In this document: positions 45,989 to 53,505 of the stretch, in pieces
How positions within the stretch are numbered: position 1 is the stretch's first letter
Layout of the letters: each line of letters starts with the position of its first letter
Origin: Bacteroidales bacterium Phil12
Lineage (GTDB): Bacteria; Bacteroidota; Bacteroidia; Bacteroidales; P3
Length of the DNA: 64,000 nt
Direction: 5' to 3'
NCBI GenBank assembly: GCA_002633275.1
Contig: NWBO01000053.1
Span: 122,649-186,648 of the forward strand
Notes under the pieces: model-generated
What the model saw: the letters and a program-made list of their open reading frames with translations, nothing else
Database searches by the model: none
Told to the model about the DNA's origin: nothing
Position numbers and translations under genes: made by a program

Positions 45989-46791
45989 AATTCTTTTTGT
46001 TTTGCTTCTTGCCAAAGATTTTCCATTTCGTCTATTGTCATATCCTGCAACGGCTTTCCCTGTTCCTTTGCTCTTGTTTCCATATACTCAAATCGAGTTT
46101 TGAACTTACGATTTGTTTTCTCCAATGCCGTATCGGGATTGACATCGATAAACCTTGCATAATTTATTAAAGCGAATAACACATCGCCAAACTCTTGCGT
46201 AATGTTTTCGTTGTTGTCTTCATCTTTCTTGTTCAATTCTTCTTTTAATTCGCCAATCTCCTCAACAACTTTTTGCCACACATCGTCTTTGTTTTTCCAA
46301 TCAAAGCCAATCCCTTTTGCCTTGTCCTGCAATCTATATGCTTTTATCAAGGACGGCAATGTCTCGGGAACGCCAGAAAATGTGGAACGGTTTCCTTCTT
46401 TTAGTTTTATTCTTTCCCAATTACGCTCGACATCTTGGGCAGTAAGGTTAGAATTTTTGTTAAATACGTGAGGGTGGCGACGAATAAGTTTTTCAGATAA
46501 AGAATCTAAAACATCGGTAATATCAAATGCATTTTTTTCTTTTCCAATCAAGGAATAAAAAACAATGTGCATCATAACATCGCCCAATTCCTTGCAAATT
46601 TCTTTATCGTTCTTATCAAGAATTGCCTGCGATAGCTCATACAATTCTTCTATGGTCAGAGTACGAAGAGTGTCATTCGTTTGAGCATTGTCCCAAGGGC
46701 AATCCTTACGCACTTGTTCCATTAAAGAAAGCATTTTATCAAAGGCAAGGACTTCTTTTTTATGTTTTATTTCAAATGTCGTTTCTTCCAT
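45985..46791 (-). CDS. mazG: Nucleoside triphosphate pyrophosphohydrolase
   Basis: A 268-residue all-helical enzyme with two MazG domains. Domain 1 has LMEQVRKDCPWDNAQTNDTL and EELYELSQAI...KELGDVMMH (metal-binding EExxE and ExxD). Domain 2 has KVVEEIGELKEELN and EFGDVLFALIN. It removes abnormal or damaged NTPs. ATG 46791 is preferred to the TTG at 46809, which overlaps the GT9 stop. The next gene overlaps it by four bases. Confidence 0.94.
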   Translation of the reverse strand: MEETTFEIKHKKEVLAFDKMLSLMEQVRKDCPWDNAQTNDTLRTLTIEELYELSQAILDKNDKEICKELGDVMMHIVFYSLIGKEKNAFDITDVLDSLSEKLIRRHPHVFNKNSNLTAQDVERNWERIKLKEGNRSTFSGVPETLPSLIKAYRLQDKAKGIGFDWKNKDDVWQKVVEEIGELKEELNKKDEDNNENITQEFGDVLFALINYARFIDVNPDTALEKTNRKFKTRFEYMETRAKEQGKPLQDMTIDEMENLWQEAKQKEL

Positions 46792-46805
46792 TTTCTTTTT
46801 AATCT

Positions 46806-47855
46806 TCAAGCATTATCGGTTAGCAACCAACTGTTGGCAATCTTTGCTATCGCTTCGGTATCCTGCTGTTTCATACACTTGAAATGAGTTTTCGGACATT
46901 TCTTGTAGCCGAGTTTTGAACAAGGACGGCACTTCAAATCTTTGACTTCAAATATATGATTTTCCGCTTCACAATCCTTTGGCAAATATGGGTACATTCC
47001 AAATTCGGGAACAGTATTGCCCCAAACCGAGATAATATTCTTTTTTCTTGCTGCTGCAATGTGCATAAGACCTGTATCTGCCGTAATTATTCCATTGGAA
47101 GTGTCTATCAAAGCCGCACTTTGCGTCAAAGAGAATGCCCCACAACCATTAAACACTCTTGCTCCTATGACGTTTTCTACTTTATTGGCTTTTATCTTGT
47201 CATTAATATCTCCAAGAAGCAGTATATTGCCCTTAATCTTTTCACATATTGCTATAATGATGTCAGTAGGTATTTGCTTAGTTATATGTTTCGCTCCAAC
47301 GGCTATTACAACATACCCTTCCTGAAATGAAAGCGGTAATGCGTTTGGGAATACGTAATCTTCTTCTTGAACAAAAAAATCCAAACCCTTATTATCGTTT
47401 TCAACGTCCAAATGTTTTACCGCTTGGAAATATCTATCCACAATATGGGTATCAGGCATAACATTTTTTTTCGTATGAATGTAATACCATTTTTTCAGAT
47501 TTAGTTTTTGGAACGTCTCACTTGGTTTATGCAAAGCCAAACAAATTCGTAACGAACGCAGATTTTTATGCAAATCTATTACATAATCGAAATTCTCTTT
47601 TCTCAATTCCTTTATAAGTTGATACAGACCAACACTTTTACTATAAAGATGAATCTTATCTATATAAGGATTGTTTTCTAAGATAGAGATATTCTGCTGT
47701 TTGGTTAAATAATGAATCTGACAATCTTTATACTTGTTTTTCAAACATCTTACTATCGGAGTTGTCAATACAATATCCCCAATAGAAGAAAACCTTATAA
47801 CAAGTACTTTCTTTATGGGAGTGTCGTCGTCCGAGTTTTCACTTGTATCTTCCAT
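46806..47855 (-). CDS. Glycosyltransferase family 9 (heptosyltransferase-like)
   Basis: A 349-residue GT-B enzyme. Signatures: KKVLVIRFSSIGDIVLTTPI near the start, FDYVIDLHKNLRSLRI, ILLLGDINDK, and the nucleotide-sugar site ITADTGLMHIAAARKKNIISVWG. Four cysteines near the end (CRPCSKLGYKKCPKTHFKCM) are usual in GT9 members. It probably adds a sugar to the lipopolysaccharide core. It begins a group with mazG and the hydrolase gene. Confidence 0.9.
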   Translation of the reverse strand: MEDTSENSDDDTPIKKVLVIRFSSIGDIVLTTPIVRCLKNKYKDCQIHYLTKQQNISILENNPYIDKIHLYSKSVGLYQLIKELRKENFDYVIDLHKNLRSLRICLALHKPSETFQKLNLKKWYYIHTKKNVMPDTHIVDRYFQAVKHLDVENDNKGLDFFVQEEDYVFPNALPLSFQEGYVVIAVGAKHITKQIPTDIIIAICEKIKGNILLLGDINDKIKANKVENVIGARVFNGCGAFSLTQSAALIDTSNGIITADTGLMHIAAARKKNIISVWGNTVPEFGMYPYLPKDCEAENHIFEVKDLKCRPCSKLGYKKCPKTHFKCMKQQDTEAIAKIANSWLLTDNA

Positions 47856-47878
47856 TTGATTATTTGATTTATTTTTTG

Positions 47879-47886
47879 CAAAATTA
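47879..47886 (-). promoter_or_regulatory. -7 box of the GT9-mazG-hydrolase operon
   Basis: TAATTTTG on the minus strand, 23 bases before the GT9 start. The -33 match is weak. Confidence 0.5.
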
Positions 47887-47941
47887 CAAAGTTTTTACAA
47901 ACTATCAAGTCTTTTTGTGTTTTATCTTAAATTTCAACCCT

Positions 47942-49384
47942 CTATCCTACTTTGTTTTCTAATGATATGGAAAGGAGTTTTTGAGCCTCAACGGCAAATT
48001 CCATAGGCAATCGGTTCAAAACATCTTTGGCATAACCATTAACAATCAAACCTATTGCCGCTTCCTCGGAAATTCCCCTTTGACGGCAATACATAAGCTG
48101 GTCTTCCGAAATCTTTGAAGTAGTAGCCTCATGCTCTACAACCGCAGTGGAATTATCAACACTTATATAAGGAAACGTATGAGCCCCACATTTATCGGTC
48201 AAAAGCAATGAATCACATTGTGAAAAGTTTTTAGCATTCTCTGCCGTCTTGGCAACTTTAACCAAACCACGATAAGAGTTCTCGCTTCTGCCTGCCGAAA
48301 TACCTTTACTCATAATGGTACTTTTGGTGTTTTTACCGAGATGTATCATCTTCGTGCCGGTATCCGCCATTTGCAAGTTATTGGTTACTGCCACAGAATA
48401 AAATTCGCCCACACTGTTATCCCCTGCCAAAACACAAGATGGATATTTCCACGTCAAAGCTGAACCCGTCTCTACCTGCGTCCAAGATAATTTTGAATTG
48501 TTGCCTTTACAAATTCCACGCTTGGTTACAAAATTAAATATTCCGCCCTTTCCATCTTTATCGCCCGGATACCAATTCTGAACGGTTGAATATTTCACAT
48601 TAGCGTCTTTCATAACCACAATCTCCACAATGGCGGCGTGCAATTGATTTTCATCTCTCTGCGGAGCGGTACAACCCTCCATATAAGAAACCGATGCTCC
48701 CTCGTCGGCAATTATTAAAGTCCTTTCAAACTGACCTGTTCCCCTTGCATTGATACGAAAATATGTGGATAAATCCATAGGACAATGAACACCTTTGGGT
48801 ATATAACAAAAACTGCCGTCAGAGAAAACCGCACAATTCAAAGCAGCGAAAAAATTATCGTTATAAGGCACAACGCTTCCAAGATATTTCCTTACCAAAT
48901 CAGGATGATTCTTTATCGCCTCGCTCATCGAACAGAAAATGATGCCGTATTTTTGCAAAGTGTCTTGAAATGTTGTCTTAACACTTACCGAATCCATAAC
49001 CGCATCAACAGCAACGCCCGCAAGTACCTTTTGTTCGTGCAAAGGAATGCCCAATTTATTGAAAGTGTCCAATATCTCGGGATCGACTTCGTCCAAAGAT
49101 TTCTTTTTATTTTGTTTGGGTGCAGCGTAATAGATAATATCTTGAAAATCTATTTTAGGAATTTTCAGATGCGCCCACGTTGGCATTTTCATGGTCTGCC
49201 AAGTTCTGAAAGCCTTTAAACGATATTCCAAAAGCCATTCGGGTTCGCCTTTAAGAGTGGAAATCTTACGCACAACCTCTTCATTTATTCCTTTGCCTAT
49301 ATACTCGGTATCAATATTAGTAACAAATCCGTGTTTATACACATCCTTAGTTACGTCATTGATAATCTTTTGTTCGCTATTCAT
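47942..49384 (-). CDS. sufB: Fe-S cluster assembly protein SufB
   Basis: A 480-residue scaffold of the SufBCD complex. Recognised by [79 protein letters not shown] and the late [18 protein letters not shown] segment. Length is normal. sufC and sufD are not next to it: the following gene (49.6 kb) lies upstream, and GT9 follows after about 86 bases. Confidence 0.95.
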   Translation of the reverse strand: MNSEQKIINDVTKDVYKHGFVTNIDTEYIGKGINEEVVRKISTLKGEPEWLLEYRLKAFRTWQTMKMPTWAHLKIPKIDFQDIIYYAAPKQNKKKSLDEVDPEILDTFNKLGIPLHEQKVLAGVAVDAVMDSVSVKTTFQDTLQKYGIIFCSMSEAIKNHPDLVRKYLGSVVPYNDNFFAALNCAVFSDGSFCYIPKGVHCPMDLSTYFRINARGTGQFERTLIIADEGASVSYMEGCTAPQRDENQLHAAIVEIVVMKDANVKYSTVQNWYPGDKDGKGGIFNFVTKRGICKGNNSKLSWTQVETGSALTWKYPSCVLAGDNSVGEFYSVAVTNNLQMADTGTKMIHLGKNTKSTIMSKGISAGRSENSYRGLVKVAKTAENAKNFSQCDSLLLTDKCGAHTFPYISVDNSTAVVEHEATTSKISEDQLMYCRQRGISEEAAIGLIVNGYAKDVLNRLPMEFAVEAQKLLSISLENKVG

Positions 49385-49406
49385 CTCACAATTCGTTTTG
49401 CAAATG

Positions 49407-49436
49407 CAAAATTACAAATAAATTTTTGAATACAAA
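49407..49436 (-). promoter_or_regulatory. Promoter of sufB
   Basis: On the minus strand, TTTG at 49433-49436, 18 bases, then TAATTTTG at 49407-49414, close to the sufB start. Confidence 0.6.
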
Positions 49437-49543
49437 ACATCGGCAATGTTTTATAAGACTTATTAACTGCCATTAGATTTTCTTTGCCATATACTTTTCA
49501 TAAAAACTCTACCTCGACGCAGTTTATTTTTACGGCTTTTCAC

Positions 49544-49625
49544 AAAATTAGTGTTAAACATCAGTAAATTTTTATTAAACATCAGTTGAACGATGTTTAA
49601 CACTATTTTTGCGATAAATGATAAG
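49544..49625. repeat. 21-base phased dispersed repeat array
   Basis: AGTGTTAAACATCAGTAAATT is followed 21 bases on by TATTAAACATCAGTTGAAC, then an inverted TGTTTAACACTATTTTTGCG. It lies between the stop of the TPR gene and sufB. Confidence 0.8.
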
Positions 49626-49648
49626 TATTTTTCGGCAACAAAAATCTG

Positions 49649-50479
49649 TTATAAATTTTCAATAAGAATTGTTTTGAATTGGCGGTTAAATTTTTGAGAT
49701 TGCTTATAATTGTATTTTTTGACACTATACACCCCGCTCGTCTTAGCACCCGGATAAGTCATCGACAACGCCCCGACACCGCCGACGTATGCCGTTATAT
49801 AACATTTATCAAAAATTTGCCACACTCCGAAGCCCAATGCCACCGCATTCATACCCAAAGCCGCAAAACCTTGCAAGTACTCGCCGGCATATATCTGACC
49901 CAAGCCGGGAATAAACGAAAGAATTTCAGCAACTCGCTCGCTTTTCTTTTTTGGTAATTGGGCATAAAGAGAATCTATCAAAGGCGTTAAATCCTCATTT
50001 CCGCTTTTTACATGAAGAGTATTGAGCGTTTTGGCTGTCTGTCTTGCGCCGACATAGTCCTGCAATTCATTTTGGGCAAGTAGTTTTATCAAAACTATAT
50101 CTTCTTTTATCGTATCGGACAGCATTTCTGCCATTGCAACGGCTTCCAAACTCTTTGCGTAATCATATCCCAAATAATAGCAAAGTGCAACTTGATAAAA
50201 TTCTTCATAACGCTCGGCAACCCTTAATAATATGTCTGCCGCATTTGAATACTGCTGCAAAGCCTTACAACAAAGAGATTTTTGTTTCAAAGCATAATAT
50301 GACTGCTCTTGTGAAGAGGATAAATAAAAACAACGTTCGTATTCAACGCAAGCCAATCGGTAGTTTTTTTCTTCAAAAAGGCTGTCCGCCTTGGCACAAA
50401 ACGATGAATTTTGAGCCGATAAACTACCTGCGAAATGTGTTACGCAAAGGAATATGAATGTTATATAAAATCTGTACAT
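49649..50479 (-). CDS. Exported TPR-like protein with DUF5683-like C-terminal domain (B)
   Basis: A 276-residue protein starting at ATG 50479 (MYRFYITFIFLCVTHFAGSL, signal to about LSAQN). Residues about 30-180 are helical repeats of TPR type. Residues about 190-270 form a small membrane domain (LSFIPGLGQIYAGEYLQGFAALG) resembling DUF5683/TM2 segments. It is related in layout to the protein encoded just upstream and overlaps it by 56 bases. It belongs to the yidD cluster. The function is not known. Confidence 0.72.
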   Translation of the reverse strand: MYRFYITFIFLCVTHFAGSLSAQNSSFCAKADSLFEEKNYRLACVEYERCFYLSSSQEQSYYALKQKSLCCKALQQYSNAADILLRVAERYEEFYQVALCYYLGYDYAKSLEAVAMAEMLSDTIKEDIVLIKLLAQNELQDYVGARQTAKTLNTLHVKSGNEDLTPLIDSLYAQLPKKKSERVAEILSFIPGLGQIYAGEYLQGFAALGMNAVALGFGVWQIFDKCYITAYVGGVGALSMTYPGAKTSGVYSVKKYNYKQSQKFNRQFKTILIENL

Positions 50480-51266
50480 CGTTACGATTATTGAATTGTG
50501 AGACATTGAACTTAACCGTTGCTATCGTCCCAAAAATATTACCTACATAAAAAACTGCCGATAATGCTCCGAAAACAATGGTTTTCCAATTGGTTATTCC
50601 GTTCTTATACCAATTTTCGGCGGTTGCCGCCATTAACGGAGCGCAAAGGCAAAACGCTGCTATGCCTTCACCTGTATTGCCTGCATATACCTTACCCAAG
50701 CCGGGAACGACAGCCGAAAGCACAGCGGCAAGTAATGGCGATTTTTTCTTGTAAGAAATCAAATCGTTTTTTATAGCCAAAAGGTTGTTGGCTTCCACAC
50801 TAAGCAAATTGTTATTGGTATCAACATTGCTTATATATCTATCAAAATCATTATAATCACGTTTCAAAAGACTAATGCCCGCCAACTCAAAATTTTTCAA
50901 AGACACTATTTCATCTGTTTCGCAATCTATTTTATCAATCAGCGACACCGCTTTGACCAAATCCCCCAAATGTGCAGCGGATAACGATGCGAAAAAATTG
51001 CTTTCGGTAAATAAATTACTCGATTTACTTACCAACGAAAAATTCTCCACTGCCGAGGAAAGTTTCTTGTTGGAATAATCCGTGTAACCTTTCAAAAAAC
51101 AAATGGAATCATTGTTCGCTTTTGTGTTTTGCAACAACACTTCGGCATCTTCTTTCATTCCGTTACCGATAAGATACATCACAAAATCGAAATCTTCTTT
51201 TGTCGTTTGGGCAAGTGTGGATTTTGCAATCAAAACAAATATCAATAAAATTATTCGACCATTCAT
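50424..51266 (-). CDS. Exported TPR-like protein with DUF5683-like C-terminal domain (A)
   Basis: A 280-residue protein with a signal peptide (cleavage near STLAQ, residue 20). Residues about 25-165 are helical repeats (DAEVLLQNTKANNDSICFLK, VSLIDKIDCETDEIVSLKN). Residues about 178-260 form the same small membrane domain as the next protein: LSAVVPGLGKVYAGNTGEGIAAF. It lies 6 bases after yidD, so it is probably co-transcribed with it. Confidence 0.72.
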   Translation of the reverse strand: MNGRIILLIFVLIAKSTLAQTTKEDFDFVMYLIGNGMKEDAEVLLQNTKANNDSICFLKGYTDYSNKKLSSAVENFSLVSKSSNLFTESNFFASLSAAHLGDLVKAVSLIDKIDCETDEIVSLKNFELAGISLLKRDYNDFDRYISNVDTNNNLLSVEANNLLAIKNDLISYKKKSPLLAAVLSAVVPGLGKVYAGNTGEGIAAFCLCAPLMAATAENWYKNGITNWKTIVFGALSAVFYVGNIFGTIATVKFNVSQFNNRNDVQILYNIHIPLRNTFRR

Positions 51267-51272
51267 CGCAAT

Positions 51273-51725
51273 TTATCTATATCTTTCAACGTCCTCGTGT
51301 ATCAATCCGTTGCCCTCAATTAACAAAAACATTGCATTTTTATCTGTCAAAGCAATCCTATTACATCTCATCAATCTGTCTGCCGTAAAAAATGTTCCTT
51401 TCACTAATCCGTATTCTTTGATAAGTAATTTACTATAACGAGAGCAAGTCGGCACGTATGCGCAAGAACGAGACAAAACAGGAGATACATATTTCTGATA
51501 AACAAACATACTGCTCGACAAAATATGATATATAGGGTTTATCGTTTTGTGATTATCCTTAAATCCGTATTTAACAACTCTGTCGGCGTATTGTGAATTG
51601 GTCGGAGTGTGCTGTGATAAGAGCAACAAATCATCGGCATCGAATGTTTTGTTGTCTTGTGCGAACAAAGTTATTTCACACAAACAGCAAACTAAAAAGG
51701 CATATAAAACAAATAACTGCTTCAT
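51273..51725 (-). CDS. yidD: Membrane protein insertion efficiency factor YidD with signal-like N-terminus
   Basis: The YidD core is clear: LSSSMFVYQKYVSPVLSRSC, YVPTCSRYSKLLIKEYGLVK and RLMRCNRI. Classical YidD proteins are about 70-85 residues; this one is 150, with a signal-peptide-like start (MKQLFVLYAFLVCCLCEITL) and about 50 extra residues before the core. By family knowledge YidD helps YidC insert membrane proteins. Here it lies in an operon of exported proteins: it overlaps the upstream gene by 4 bases and precedes two TPR genes. Confidence 0.85.
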   Translation of the reverse strand: MKQLFVLYAFLVCCLCEITLFAQDNKTFDADDLLLLSQHTPTNSQYADRVVKYGFKDNHKTINPIYHILSSSMFVYQKYVSPVLSRSCAYVPTCSRYSKLLIKEYGLVKGTFFTADRLMRCNRIALTDKNAMFLLIEGNGLIHEDVERYR

Positions 51726-52495
51726 TTCTTTTTGTAAGGTTCGACTCTCTTGGCGTTTTTAGGCACTTTGTATTCAAAAAGAGCGTTATTATTAAAATCT
51801 TTGGTCTTAATATTTTTGTATTCTTCCTTTTTGATAACCGAATCACCCTTAACCAAATCATAAGATATTTGAGTGATTGTCGTAGGAAACGAAATATTTG
51901 GGTAAGATACGTAGTCGGTGTAATAAGTCTTTTTCAAAATTTTGTCGTCTTTGTTGTAAAACGCACTATATATTGGATTGTTTTTCTCGCTTACCACAAC
52001 GGCTTTGGCAAAAATAGTATCAGATTTTTTTTCGGGATAAAAAGTTTTGACAATCCTATTGCCATCTTTTTGCATATCCTTCAAAGCAAATCCGATATTG
52101 GTTAAATTCAAATCTCTATACGCAGGAGTAAGGAAAAGCATGATAAACTCATTTTGCGAAGAGCGACTTTTATCATTTATCTGTACAACCTCATTAACAT
52201 CGGGCTGATAAACGGACGTTTCTCCCAAAGAATTTGTAATCATATAATATTCCTGCGGATAAGTGTAATGAACGACCAAATTTCCGTTTGAAGAGAAAAA
52301 CATCTGCTTTTCAATCCTTATAACCTTATCATTATACAATTGACGAGTGGTAACATCTGCCGACAGTTTGACTTGTGCCACCATTGTCATATTACAAGTA
52401 ACAAAGACAAAGAACGAAACCAAGAAAACGACCGCCCTTGTAATTGTTTTCTTCTTACATTTACAGCCACATAATAAAGCAATTGTTGTTTTCAT
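51722..52495 (-). CDS. LolA-like exported protein
   Basis: A 257-residue protein starting at ATG 52495 (or 52513). It has an N-terminal export segment (ITRAVVFLVSFFVFVTCNMT, then MVAQ). The mature part resembles the LolA/LolB fold of lipoprotein carriers: KVIRIEKQMFFSSNGNLVVH, YPQEYYMITNSLGETSVYQP and later PNISFPTTITQISYDLVKGD. It heads the yidD operon; its stop overlaps the yidD start by four bases. Role inferred by fold pattern only. Confidence 0.65.
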   Translation of the reverse strand: MKTTIALLCGCKCKKKTITRAVVFLVSFFVFVTCNMTMVAQVKLSADVTTRQLYNDKVIRIEKQMFFSSNGNLVVHYTYPQEYYMITNSLGETSVYQPDVNEVVQINDKSRSSQNEFIMLFLTPAYRDLNLTNIGFALKDMQKDGNRIVKTFYPEKKSDTIFAKAVVVSEKNNPIYSAFYNKDDKILKKTYYTDYVSYPNISFPTTITQISYDLVKGDSVIKKEEYKNIKTKDFNNNALFEYKVPKNAKRVEPYKKK

Positions 52496-52613
52496 ATGCT
52501 GAATTGAACGCATTTTCTATGGCATTGTCATCGACAACGTAGCTATCCTTTTCCGCCATTGCACTAAAACCAAACGTTACCATAGCAACCAAGACAAAAA
52601 ACACTTTTTTCAT
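52461..52613 (-). CDS. 50-residue exported microprotein
   Basis: ATG at 52613 to TAA at 52461-52463. The product begins with a good signal peptide (MKKVFFVLVAMVTFGFSAMA), then EKDSYVVDDNAIENAFNSAY, and ends NNCFIMWL. It resembles the protein encoded at 52855: both have AEKDxY after the signal, an IExAF motif, and end in F(I/L)MW. The same AEKDxYxxDD-IExAF pattern opens Bacteroidetes TM2-domain proteins, so this may be a shortened relative. It overlaps the 5' end of the LolA-like gene in another frame. Confidence 0.6.
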   Translation of the reverse strand: MKKVFFVLVAMVTFGFSAMAEKDSYVVDDNAIENAFNSAYENNNCFIMWL

Positions 52614-52726
52614 AATGATTTCATTTTTAATTTTTGTTCAATATCGTTTATTTATGCTGTTTTTCTTTGTTGCCGTTTGTTTCAATACACCTGACAAGAC
52701 GAGTTTGTTACTATATATTTTTGCAG

Positions 52727-52825
52727 CATTAAACATCATTTTACTGATGTGAGTGATTATTTTGCTAATGTTTAACACTATTTTATCAGTGTTAAACATT
52801 ATTTTTGTTATCAGCCACATTAATT
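52727..52825. repeat. 21-base phased dispersed repeat array
   Basis: Unit anchors at 52727, 52748, 52769 and 52790 are exactly 21 bases apart (CATTAAACATCATTTTACTGA, TGTGAGTGATTATTTTGCTAA, TGTTTAACACTATTTTATCAG, TGTTAAACATTATTTTTGTTA). It lies between the two small exported-protein genes. Confidence 0.85.
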
Positions 52826-52854
52826 CTCTCGCTCAACAAAAAAGAATTTACTTT

Positions 52855-53253
52855 TTACCACATCAAGAAATCATCGCTACCTACATTGTTTTGAATATCG
52901 CCAGCCTGAACTTCAAGAAAAGGTAAAAGTTTTTTTGCAAAGGCAACAATACCCAAACTAACACAACAAGGCAGAGAACAACATTTGCAGCCGTCCGAAA
53001 TACCCATTTGCACTAAATTCAAACCCGCTTTATTCAAAGTTTGATACAACGCCCAATAATAATCACTGCTATTGTTTTTAGCGTTTGCACCCGCATCAAA
53101 CAGTTCTTTCAACTGCGAAAAATCCACTTCGCTTTTGTTCTCAAAAGCTGTTTCTATATCATTACCGATTGTGTATTCGTCTTTTTCTGCAAACGTTTCA
53201 AAACCGACAAAAGTAAAACATACGAAGCAAATACTTAAAACCCATTTTTTCAT
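52855..53253 (-). CDS. Exported small cysteine-rich protein
   Basis: A 132-residue protein from ATG 53253 (MKKWVLSICFVCFTFVGFET, then FAEKDEY). The mature part has a helical region (NDIETAFENKSEVDFSQLKE) and a Cys-dense segment (GISDGCKCCSLPCCVSLGIV) followed by a hydrophobic stretch and an end DDFLMW. Five cysteines within eleven residues suggest metal binding, disulfides or lipidation. It is related to the microprotein at 52461. An earlier in-frame ATG (53343) lies upstream of the signal peptide near the promoter and is not used here. Confidence 0.65.
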   Translation of the reverse strand: MKKWVLSICFVCFTFVGFETFAEKDEYTIGNDIETAFENKSEVDFSQLKELFDAGANAKNNSSDYYWALYQTLNKAGLNLVQMGISDGCKCCSLPCCVSLGIVAFAKKLLPFLEVQAGDIQNNVGSDDFLMW

Positions 53254-53340
53254 ATACGTATATCTTATTTTTTTAATTATTATAATTTTAATAAATCTTA
53301 CTATCGCTTTACTTTTCAAAGTCTTTGTTTTACGATTTTG

Positions 53341-53371
53341 CAAATTTACAAAAATTTTCTCTCATTCCAAT
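53341..53371 (-). promoter_or_regulatory. Promoter of the Cys-rich exported protein gene
   Basis: On the minus strand, ATTG at 53368-53371, 19 bases, then TAAATTTG at 53341-53348. This supports the start at 53253 over 53343. Confidence 0.6.
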
Positions 53372-53398
53372 TTAATACAATGATTTTTACATAAATTT

Positions 53399-53443
53399 TC
53401 ATCACTAACTAATAAAATAATTAGCGTAACTATTTTATAAAAA
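53399..53443. repeat. Short repeat remnant of the 21-base family
   Basis: TCACTAACTAATAAAATAATT is one 21-base unit, followed by AGCGTAACTATTTTATAAAA. It is the weakest member of the family. Confidence 0.4.
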
Positions 53444-53444
53444 A

Positions 53445-53480
53445 ACAGACCGATGAGATTTATTCTCTCAATCGGTCTGT
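53445..53480 (-). terminator. Terminator of the giant adhesin gene
   Basis: Stem ACAGACCGAT / ATCGGTCTGT with an inner GAGA / TCTC pair is followed on the minus strand by T5. Confidence 0.85.
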
Positions 53481-53505
53481 GAATACAATATTTGTTTATT
53501 AGAAA

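Noticed and set aside
52638-52820. A 60-codon minus-strand frame reading KIMFNTDKIVLNISKI
   Set aside because: It is translated 21-base repeat plus flanking DNA. It is useful as a sign of the repeat's open frame, not as a gene.
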